Positions 16,219 through 24,051 of a stretch of DNA of 64,000 nucleotides are shown piece by piece (the stretch's first letter is position 1; the number at the start of each line of letters is the position of its first letter). Made by a program: the position numbers and the translations under genes. Where the stretch lies: NCBI RefSeq assembly GCF_021365465.1, contig NZ_CP089932.1:4278001-4342000 (forward strand), written 5' to 3'. The notes under the pieces are model-generated. The model was not told where the DNA came from and ran no database searches. It worked only from the letters and a program-made list of their open reading frames with translations. Source of the stretch: Erwinia tracheiphila (GTDB lineage Bacteria > Pseudomonadota > Gammaproteobacteria > Enterobacterales > Enterobacteriaceae).

Positions 16219-16572
16219 TCAGCCTCCCACGCCGGAAAAAATGGAGTACTCGCAGACCAGAAAGAATAATGTGCTGGCGCCGGCGATGCGCAGCAGTGGA
16301 CGACGATATTCCTGCCGAAAGCCCGGTGCATGCCAGATTTTCCACAGTCCCCACCCGACGGCGCAGTAGATAACCAGCCGCCACGCCAGCCAGCCGTAGC
16401 GCGTTGCGTGCATCCATCGCTTCAGGGATGCCACGCTCTCCGGATGACGCATTCCCGTATCGGCCAGCCAGAATCCCAGGACCATTATCAATGCCAGAAC
16501 CAGCAGATAAAGCGTCCCAACTTTTAACCCTTTTCCTGTTTTACGCAGCTGGTCGCGGTGACTGTTTTTCAT
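16219..16572 (-). CDS. Small membrane protein of the transfer operon, 117 aa
   Basis: Three predicted membrane segments (GTLYLLVLALIMVLGFWLA near residue 20, LAWRLVIYCAVGWGLW near 62, ASTLFFLVCEYSIF near 98). Start at ATG 16572 (MKNSHRDQL) chosen because AAGGAAA precedes it; a longer frame runs 20 codons into the upstream gene. Position between the PFL_4711-family gene and traG is typical of these clusters. Function unknown. Confidence 0.7.
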   Translation of the reverse strand: MKNSHRDQLRKTGKGLKVGTLYLLVLALIMVLGFWLADTGMRHPESVASLKRWMHATRYGWLAWRLVIYCAVGWGLWKIWHAPGFRQEYRRPLLRIAGASTLFFLVCEYSIFSGVGG

Positions 16573-16585
16573 AATCACAATTTCC

Positions 16586-18019
16586 TTACTCTGCATCAGG
16601 AGTATCAAGTTTCTGGAACCGGCTGTCGGCATTGTCCGTCTGCTGAATCATTGGGTTTGTGCCGACACGTTCGTTGTCCCGCTCAATGATGGTCAGTACC
16701 GAGTTCCTCGCCAGCTCTCGTTTAAGGTCCATTTCATTCTTCAATGCCATGATTTCGCGATCGAGTGCATCAATCCGGCGAACACCATCTTCCAGTGCAA
16801 TAGGTTGATCCTGAGCATTTGGCTCACTCATACCTGTTGTCAGCATCCGGCGCATCAACAAAGCGGTTTCGACCGTATCAGACATGGCAAGCTCACTGGC
16901 GAGACGAACTGTCAGTGCGGTATTATCCGGGTCACGTTGCAGTGCCTTAATGACATTGGCCGTTACCGGCAAACCACCCGTTTTCAGCTTCGCCAGTTCA
17001 TTTGCCGTGGGTTTTACGGCACCATTAACCAGTTTCACCAGTTGCTCTGTATTGTTCTTTGTGGCTTCTTCCAGCATCGGGGCAAATCCTGTACCAGCAA
17101 CGGACAGACCGGGCTGATCATCGGTATCTCCACTGGTGCATTGCGACGCATTGCTGCAGGTGCGCATTGAGCGATCACCAAGAACTCTCACCACGGCTTG
17201 TGCAGCTTCTTCAGCATTACTGAACTTACTGCAGGCACCACCGTTACAACTGGTGCTACTCACGGTTTCTGAACTTAGTACGTTGAGGCTGTTCATCATG
17301 TTGTAACCAGCAGATGCCAAATCATAGGTCGGCCGGATCGCCTTCTGCCCTTTTCCTCCTCTTATCTGACCACCAATCCATTTTTTGCCAGCGGTTCCAT
17401 CTGCATCCTGATATTTTTGGTCTGCACGTATTGCGTCCGTTTCCCCACTATTGACGAGCGATTTATATTCTTCAGCTATAGCTGCCTGGCTCCACTTGCT
17501 GGTATCACTGAAATCCATCATTTTCTTCGCCATGTTCTGGCAGTTCAGTTGTGCTTTGTCGAACGAGACATTCGCCTGCAGTACACCGTTGGTCAGCATG
17601 TCATACAGTCCCGGATTGGCCCGCTGAATAAGCATTGCCGGCAGGCTGGCCACCGCGCCGGTTGCCCCCTGAATAACGTCACCCATCAGGTTTTTAAAAC
17701 CATCGGTTACGCCGTTTAACTGGTTGCCAATTGTGGTTTTGAGGTCAAAGTTGCCGCACATCAGGTCACTGCTCCACCCCACATCCAGACCCATTTTTTT
17801 CATATTGCTGCGCGTCGCCGGCTGCGATATCACCGACCCACCACCCAGGGTATAAAACAATTTGTCGGATACCGCGCCGTCAACGGATTTGCCGTAACCA
17901 AAAGCGCTGTCATTAACCTGCGGTAGCGAAATTTCAGCCCGGACAGGCAATAGGGTACCCACAGTTCCGGCAAGCAGTAGCACTGCGCCGGTTGCTGATT
18001 TAAATGTATCGATGTTCAT
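16586..18019 (-). CDS. ICE transfer protein, PFL_4711 family (TraH-like)
   Basis: A 477-aa exported protein with a signal peptide (ATGAVLLLAGTVGTLLPVRA), then several cysteines (LMCGNFD, QLNCQNM, SCNGGACSKF, MRTCSNASQC) likely to form disulfides, and a C-terminal coiled-coil-like stretch (RIDALDREIMALKNEMDLKRELAR). This matches the PFL_4711 family of integrating conjugative elements, related in role to TraH of F, which works in pilus assembly in the periplasm. Gene order with PFL_4710 and PFL_4709 upstream supports the call. Confidence 0.8.
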   Translation of the reverse strand: MNIDTFKSATGAVLLLAGTVGTLLPVRAEISLPQVNDSAFGYGKSVDGAVSDKLFYTLGGGSVISQPATRSNMKKMGLDVGWSSDLMCGNFDLKTTIGNQLNGVTDGFKNLMGDVIQGATGAVASLPAMLIQRANPGLYDMLTNGVLQANVSFDKAQLNCQNMAKKMMDFSDTSKWSQAAIAEEYKSLVNSGETDAIRADQKYQDADGTAGKKWIGGQIRGGKGQKAIRPTYDLASAGYNMMNSLNVLSSETVSSTSCNGGACSKFSNAEEAAQAVVRVLGDRSMRTCSNASQCTSGDTDDQPGLSVAGTGFAPMLEEATKNNTEQLVKLVNGAVKPTANELAKLKTGGLPVTANVIKALQRDPDNTALTVRLASELAMSDTVETALLMRRMLTTGMSEPNAQDQPIALEDGVRRIDALDREIMALKNEMDLKRELARNSVLTIIERDNERVGTNPMIQQTDNADSRFQKLDTPDAE

Positions 18020-18030
18020 GTTTTACCTCG

Positions 18031-19023
18031 TCAAAAATCCGTGCTGCTCAGGAATCTCTGCCCCATACGCTTGCAGCAACTGTAGGGCTGCCACAGCGCA
18101 AAGGCCTCGTTATTATCAGTAGCCGCGCTGTGGCTCCCGTCCGGAAATACCGCGCAGCTTTGAGTCATCTGAGGCGCCAGACGCTGCCACTTATGGTTCT
18201 TAGTGCCGGTGTTTTCCGTGACTTCTCCCGGTGGCCAGTACCCGTCGTGGCGGGTCCCTTTTAGCACCTGATAAACGTGCGGCTGGCCTGTCCGGGTGAT
18301 AATGTCCGCCACACGCTGTGCCACCACCGCCGACGCTTTGTCATCATCGGTCTGGCTGACAAACCCGGAGCGCGGGTAGACGTTGCCCCACATGTTGCCG
18401 GATGCCTGGCTACCGATTTCCCGTCGACCGGGGATCAGTGCCTCGGGATAAAGCGATTCCGGAACACCCGTTCGCCAGGCAATCGAGTCCAGCGTGCTGA
18501 GGAAATACGGCATCAGGGGAGTGGCGGCGCTGTCGCAGGAATACCCGGCGATACTGCCCCCGATAAGAGACGTGGCCGGATGCCCAATGGCATCGGCGTA
18601 TTTGAAGCGAATATTAGATTTACGCTGCCCCGGGTTCTTCATATCTGCCGGGTTGGCACCACCGGCTGTCACCCCTGACAAAGCGCCAGTAACGACATTT
18701 TCCAGCCCGCCCGCCGTCTGGCTGACAAAAGCCATCTCTGTCCAGGGATTTCCACCGGGCGCAACGTAGGTCGAAACCACCGCTTCCGGGATAAAATGGG
18801 TGACCTTTACAGAGGTTTTTACGGTGCAGCCGAATGCAGTACAGAACAGCCAGTAACAGATACCTTTTACCCGCCAACTAATGCAGTCCTGCGTCACTGC
18901 ACTGGCCACTATCTGTGCCGTATTCAGCGCAGCAAACGCTGCAGGTATTGACGCTGTGGCCAGAACGGTGGCGACAGCGGCAGAGCAGAACGTTTTTCTG
19001 AGTCGGGAAGGAGGCTGATTCAC
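18031..19023 (-). CDS. ICE transfer protein, PFL_4710 family (TraU-like)
   Basis: A 330-aa exported protein with a signal peptide (AAVATVLATASIPAAFA) and a cysteine pattern QDCISWRVKGICYWLFCTAFGC typical of TraU-type proteins. TraU proteins are periplasmic and needed for DNA transfer and pilus assembly. The last part is polar with CC in YSCCKRMGQRF. The start overlaps the stop of the upstream gene by four bases (ATGA), implying coupled translation. Confidence 0.85.
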   Translation of the reverse strand: MNQPPSRLRKTFCSAAVATVLATASIPAAFAALNTAQIVASAVTQDCISWRVKGICYWLFCTAFGCTVKTSVKVTHFIPEAVVSTYVAPGGNPWTEMAFVSQTAGGLENVVTGALSGVTAGGANPADMKNPGQRKSNIRFKYADAIGHPATSLIGGSIAGYSCDSAATPLMPYFLSTLDSIAWRTGVPESLYPEALIPGRREIGSQASGNMWGNVYPRSGFVSQTDDDKASAVVAQRVADIITRTGQPHVYQVLKGTRHDGYWPPGEVTENTGTKNHKWQRLAPQMTQSCAVFPDGSHSAATDNNEAFALWQPYSCCKRMGQRFLSSTDF

Positions 19024-19421
19024 TGACCACCTCCTGCCTGCAGCCGTAGTGCCTGAGCCCGCGCGACATCAGTTGTGCCATAAACCACATCCCGTTCGTC
19101 AAAAACGACAGCGGGCACCTTGCGAATACCGAGTTCCCGGGCGTGCACTACCTGGCGATATGCCGTGACCAGTTGCTGCTGCTTTTGTTGCCACTGAGGG
19201 GAGGACATCACCTGCCTGGCCTGCATTGCTGCCAGCTCCGGGTCAGCCGGAAGCTGGCCAAACACTTTCGCCTGCAGGCGTTCAGGTTCATCCAGCAACA
19301 CAACCACGACATTCGGGGAAAGATTTTCAGGCAAGTGCTGGCTGTCGGTATATACCACCGTGCTGGCCAGAACGGATACCGGCAACAACGCCGGCAGAAG
19401 GATAAAATCACGTAATTTCAT
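19020..19421 (-). CDS. ICE transfer protein, PFL_4709 family (TrbC/thioredoxin-like)
   Basis: A 133-aa exported protein: signal peptide ILLPALLPVSVLAS, then a thioredoxin-like fold suggested by VVYTDSQHLPEN and the cis-Pro region GIRKVPAVVFDE. This is the PFL_4709 family pattern, comparable to TrbC of F. The gene lost its usual close contact with the VirB4 region because the KAP-type NTPase gene is inserted upstream, so its transcription may now depend on read-through or a local promoter. A hairpin surrounds its ribosome-binding site. Confidence 0.8.
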   Translation of the reverse strand: MKLRDFILLPALLPVSVLASTVVYTDSQHLPENLSPNVVVVLLDEPERLQAKVFGQLPADPELAAMQARQVMSSPQWQQKQQQLVTAYRQVVHARELGIRKVPAVVFDERDVVYGTTDVARAQALRLQAGGGQ

Positions 19422-19739
19422 TAGGGAGACTCCGTCAGACTGAATCGTCTGACAGCGTGCTCCCCAACGCTCAATAAAACATCGAAAAACTAAAAACCCA
19501 AAAATAAAAATTAATTACTGGTGTTACGCTGAGCTTGCCTTTTACCAGTAAATGTCATGTCCTGCTAATTTCATTCAACTGTTAATATAGACGTTCCTGA
19601 TACCTCTATACTTGCCATTCATGAGTATGTAGTTGCCGTAGGACAACACATAACTTGCTTTTTGTAGCGCTATTCAGATGCAGAACAGCTCCTTTTCTCC
19701 CGTCCGCATAGAAACGGGAGAAGGCAGTTGCCCTTATTC
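19422..19739. other. Gap between a transfer gene and the KAP NTPase cargo
   Basis: No gene seen. On the minus strand GTCAGAC/GTCTGAC, extended by GGGGAG/CTCCC, encloses the Shine-Dalgarno region of the gene starting at 19421 and could hide it. Near the cargo end, TTCTCCCGT/ACGGGAGAA (about 19700-19728) is a stem without T tract. The rest is AT-rich. Confidence 0.5.
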
Positions 19740-22700
19740 TCAATCAATGTAGTTCTCATCCTCTTCATAACAGCAGTGTACGTGATATTTGCCTGCTTCC
19801 CGAAGTGACCATTTTTTAATAAGACCAGCTTGCTGTAAAGCAGACAGGAATAGTTCCGCTTGTTGACCATTACTGAGATTCAGTGTTGCGCTTTTTTGAT
19901 TAAATATCTTAGAGAATTCTTTTTCTTCAAGCCTGCCCACCAGACGTGCGATCTCCACTCGACTGCGATAGCCATTTTTTAACAGCCTGACTATCAGATT
20001 CATGGAAAAATTATCATCAGTAGAAAGCGCAATTATAGCGAGTAAACCTTCGTTAGAGATAGTTAGCTCATCAAGGAAGGACTCATGGTAACGCTCACGG
20101 TATTTGAACAGCAGCGTGGCTTTTTCCGAAAAAGTGAAGCACTGGGAGTTATGAATAGCAACCAACATTTCCTCAAGAAAAGTATCGTCATGCTCATCCC
20201 GAAGATAATAATCTGTATCGGAGAAAAAGGTTTCTTTAAATTGAGAAAACCACAGTACAAATGGTTCAATACTTCCCTTAGCAGTATCCGAAATGAAACA
20301 TTGCACTGCCTGTTTAAAGGATTCTGTATCCAACTCTACTTTGCTATTTTTTATCAGACGCAGAAAGTTATCCAAGCTCAACCGTTCATCCCAATAATGA
20401 ACATTAATATAAACTGGTTTTAACACTGAGAAATATGCACTATCACTAAGTTTATCATTGCAAATAACCTTCATATAAAGGAGATCATAGCGATCCCCAT
20501 CAACCAGGCTCACTTCCTTTTGGCTCAAAACCTGAGCATGCTCTTCAATATATTGGGTTAATACCTCAAGGTTGCACCCTTCGCAAATATAATTTAATAA
20601 AGCATCCCATCCCGGCGCTATGCGATCGTAGCGGTAGAACAGATCATGGTATGATAATTCATCCATATCAGCATCAATATGCTCTGGAAAATCATGTAAA
20701 TCCACCACAGTGAATTGCATCTTTTTCAGTATACCAATTTTAAGGTCATCACTTAAATTTGAGTGAGTAAGCACCGATACAATAGCCTCACTACTTTCCT
20801 TAGAGTCTATAAATATTTCCCGAACAAAAATATCGATATTGTCATTCACGTACTCTTTTACGCTGGATAATTGGTACTTCTCCAGTAATGACCACGGCAG
20901 CTCATCTACCCGATCGCAAGGTATATTTTCATATTGTAACAATCCAGCAACGATAACTCTGTAACTGCTCTTATCAAGAGTATACATCTGGTTTTCGGCG
21001 ATAAAGGTTAATGCCTGAGTTTCAGAGGGAGTGATCGGCAAAGAAATATCATGGTAAATAACGCCAAGAAGTTTGATATTGTTAAGAAATAGTTGAAGAT
21101 TGCTATCCTCCACATTAGAAATCAAACTAAATCCTTGCTCGATAATGAATTGTCGATAATTTTCCTGATTGGCTGATATCTCAGGTGAGATTAAAGCTAT
21201 CATCTTCGTAACAATTGACGTGACGATACTGCTGCGTTCTTGTTCCTCAATCACAACGATCATCTTATCCAGATAGCGGTTATCCCCCAAGGAAAAGATC
21301 ACTAACTGGATGAAATATTCAGCATCAACAAATCTGGACTCTAAAACATTAAATATAGCCAGAATATCCGTAGAGGATTGCTGGAATATCATAGAAACCA
21401 TGTCAGACAAAGTTTTTGTGTCAACGCTATGACGGCTATCAAGCAATAGTGCTACGATTTGATGGTGGATAGCACCAGCGCGATATTGATAACGCTGGCC
21501 AATCAATTCCGCCAACACATCTTTGGGGTTGTCCAGTAAGAATTTTTGGTTTACTTCTTCACAACCCATATGACGACCAACGGCTTTTATATAGTCATTA
21601 TCATTAACAGAAATGGTTCCCTGATGAAAGACAGACCTGAACATCATGACATCCTGCATAATATGACCATTGGTCAACAGATAATAAAGAGCCTCTAAGC
21701 CGCCAAAGCGGAATCCATTGCGGATAGTATCCAGCTGTTCCAAGTCAATAATCGTGCGATCATCACATTTTTCAATATAACCTTCAGCAATCGCCTTAAA
21801 TCTTTCCCATCCAATTAAATTTAATAAATCCGCCAGAGAAATGGAATTTCGGGTACGAATTTTTTCTTTTACCTCATCAATTTCACTGATGGTTTTTTGA
21901 TATTCTGCTGCTTTATCTTTGGCGATAACTTCAACTCTTTTGTTGTACTCTTCTACTATTGAAGTTGTGTCAATTTGAAAAAATTGCGGTCCTCTATTAA
22001 TTTCACACCCAATATATAACTGTGCAGAGTTAGAAAAGAAACTTTTAAAATCACTCTCACTTTCATAAAAATTCCGCGCTGAATATTTGTCATATTGCCC
22101 ATAATAATTAGAATTCTGTTTAGCAAATGAGATTAATGGCCACAACTCCGGAGAAATAAAACGACTAATGATTTGTTTACGCAAATCTGCATCAGAGGTA
22201 GCAAACTCCTGTTTTATCCTTGCTAATTTAGTATTAAGCTGCTGCAATCGTTCATCCAAACTAATGAAATAATTTTCATGTAGCTTACGCAGACGATAGT
22301 CGTGGATAAATGAATATAAAACACCTGATTTTTTATCCGTCAGGTTATAATCTTGTGCGTAGATATTCTTATAAAAGATAAGTGAAAAAATCTTCGCCTG
22401 ATTCCTATTGTCATCAACCACCTTCTTGAACAGATTGAACTCATTGACAATATTTTGCAAAGAGCGCATATCACTTATATACAATGACATCTGCTTAAGA
22501 AGCGCCTGCTCATTGGTCGGAAAATCATTTAGTTTGTTTTTTAAATGAGTGTAGGCATTCCGGGAATCCATCACTGGGATCACAGGTAAAATAAAGTCAA
22601 AAAATTTAGTCCGGATATCTGCACCAAGGAAAATATCATCCCGGCAGGCATAGACAAATCTAACCGGTTCACCCTGGATATTATTATTAACTATCTGGTT

Positions 22701-23540
22701 AATCTCTCTTAGCTTAACAAATACTTCGGTGTTACCTAACCTGTCTAAATCCTCAAATACCACAATTTTATGTTGTGAACGGGAAAAGAAATAGACAATC
22801 TCATCCAGGCAGTTATTAAGCAGTGAAGAAGCATCCTGGGATGCCATATCGGCACTACCCTGAAGAAATGCTATCTTGCTAAGCTTGATTTTCTTATCGA
22901 AAATACCAGCTTTGGAAGCAGCCCGAACGATAAAAAACAAACCAACCATTCCCATAAAAGCGCTAAATACCAACCGTGCTGGATAAGCATCAATGATCGT
23001 ATTTAGCGTAACTTCATCTACGCTAAATAATGACAGGATTTTTTTAGGAAACAGTGCCACAGCTAACAATAATATCGGCCCAACCACTGTTAATACAGTA
23101 GCGAAAAGAGAAAAAATGTGTTTTTTATTTCTATTCTGAATCCGATCAATACGTGAATCAGGAAGATTATCTTTATTTTCCTTGTACAGGATCTGCTGGA
23201 GTATGCTTAATTCAATCTCTACGCTCTCTGATTCTGATTTTTCACTCTTTCCTGACAAGGAAAAATCAGCAAGTGACACATTGATAAAATCTTTTTTAAG
23301 GCGAGATTTAAGATAAGAAAGAATAACTGTGCTTTTACCTGCACCATAAGGTCCAGTAATAGCAATATTTTTCACATCTGATTTGGAAAAAGCAAAATCC
23401 AGCGCATCAAAATAAGGTTCAACACTGCTATCAGTAATTATTTTCGGCGTTAAGGTATCATAGACTCCCTGTCGTTCATTAATCGAAGCACCAGTTTCTT
23501 TTGCTGACCAACAGCCTTTTATTACATCCAATAGAGCCAT
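19740..23540 (-). CDS. Large KAP/YobI-like P-loop NTPase, probable defence cargo
   Basis: A 1266-aa protein. Walker A GPYGAGKST near residue 65, a pair of membrane segments at about 145-165 and 190-208 inside the NTPase domain, Walker B-like HKIVVFEDLDRLG near 260, and a sensor-like RFVYACRDDIF. Membrane segments inserted in the P-loop domain are a mark of KAP/YobI-type NTPases. The remaining 900 residues are helical, repeat-like and of unknown fold. Members occur in defence islands, so an anti-phage role is likely but unproven. Clearly AT-rich and inserted between core transfer genes that are normally close together. The start ATG has AAGGA upstream. Confidence 0.75.
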   Translation of the reverse strand: MALLDVIKGCWSAKETGASINERQGVYDTLTPKIITDSSVEPYFDALDFAFSKSDVKNIAITGPYGAGKSTVILSYLKSRLKKDFINVSLADFSLSGKSEKSESESVEIELSILQQILYKENKDNLPDSRIDRIQNRNKKHIFSLFATVLTVVGPILLLAVALFPKKILSLFSVDEVTLNTIIDAYPARLVFSAFMGMVGLFFIVRAASKAGIFDKKIKLSKIAFLQGSADMASQDASSLLNNCLDEIVYFFSRSQHKIVVFEDLDRLGNTEVFVKLREINQIVNNNIQGEPVRFVYACRDDIFLGADIRTKFFDFILPVIPVMDSRNAYTHLKNKLNDFPTNEQALLKQMSLYISDMRSLQNIVNEFNLFKKVVDDNRNQAKIFSLIFYKNIYAQDYNLTDKKSGVLYSFIHDYRLRKLHENYFISLDERLQQLNTKLARIKQEFATSDADLRKQIISRFISPELWPLISFAKQNSNYYGQYDKYSARNFYESESDFKSFFSNSAQLYIGCEINRGPQFFQIDTTSIVEEYNKRVEVIAKDKAAEYQKTISEIDEVKEKIRTRNSISLADLLNLIGWERFKAIAEGYIEKCDDRTIIDLEQLDTIRNGFRFGGLEALYYLLTNGHIMQDVMMFRSVFHQGTISVNDNDYIKAVGRHMGCEEVNQKFLLDNPKDVLAELIGQRYQYRAGAIHHQIVALLLDSRHSVDTKTLSDMVSMIFQQSSTDILAIFNVLESRFVDAEYFIQLVIFSLGDNRYLDKMIVVIEEQERSSIVTSIVTKMIALISPEISANQENYRQFIIEQGFSLISNVEDSNLQLFLNNIKLLGVIYHDISLPITPSETQALTFIAENQMYTLDKSSYRVIVAGLLQYENIPCDRVDELPWSLLEKYQLSSVKEYVNDNIDIFVREIFIDSKESSEAIVSVLTHSNLSDDLKIGILKKMQFTVVDLHDFPEHIDADMDELSYHDLFYRYDRIAPGWDALLNYICEGCNLEVLTQYIEEHAQVLSQKEVSLVDGDRYDLLYMKVICNDKLSDSAYFSVLKPVYINVHYWDERLSLDNFLRLIKNSKVELDTESFKQAVQCFISDTAKGSIEPFVLWFSQFKETFFSDTDYYLRDEHDDTFLEEMLVAIHNSQCFTFSEKATLLFKYRERYHESFLDELTISNEGLLAIIALSTDDNFSMNLIVRLLKNGYRSRVEIARLVGRLEEKEFSKIFNQKSATLNLSNGQQAELFLSALQQAGLIKKWSLREAGKYHVHCCYEEDENYID

Positions 23541-23667
23541 ACCAATTCCTTACCATTGACTGACTTGGTTCCTAATCACCTACCCGGTATTGCTCCGCCA
23601 GTCCGCCGCTATTGTCGCCTGATAGTAGGCCAGTGGAGAATGGCCAAACCATCAAGTTATTTAAAAT

Positions 23668-24051
23668 TTAGTCTAATATATCACCTAACCAAAGTACCAG
23701 ATAGAGCATATCGGCCGCGTCCGTCACGGTAATATACCAGCGGGGATGTTCGTACTCCTCCTCTGCCGGCCAGCTTCCCTGCCCACTAACGGTGATAAGA
23801 ATATTAACCGCTCTGCGGAGTCTGCCCTCCACCGTCACCGCCACACAACTGCTCAGGCCCACCCGATGAGGGTGACAGGTAACGGTCACCGGGCCGTTCA
23901 TTCGCTGTCGGATGTGTTCGCTCAGACGTTGCAGATTAGCCTGCGTCACCACTGATATCCCGGGTTCCCCCTGCGGGGGCAGGGTGAAAACAGTGTTATC
24001 CGGGCTGTCATTACCGCAAACACAGGGCACCGGATACTTCAGCGTCATCAT
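23668..24051 (-). CDS. Hypothetical protein between VirB4 and the cargo, 127 aa
   Basis: Unrecognised 127-aa protein. The start overlaps the VirB4 gene stop (ATGA), so it belongs to the transfer operon. CVCGN near the N terminus and a hydrophobic C-terminal end (MLYLVLWLGDILD) are the only marks. It may be the last core gene before the KAP cargo, which starts about 130 bases further on. Confidence 0.6.
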   Translation of the reverse strand: MMTLKYPVPCVCGNDSPDNTVFTLPPQGEPGISVVTQANLQRLSEHIRQRMNGPVTVTCHPHRVGLSSCVAVTVEGRLRRAVNILITVSGQGSWPAEEEYEHPRWYITVTDAADMLYLVLWLGDILD

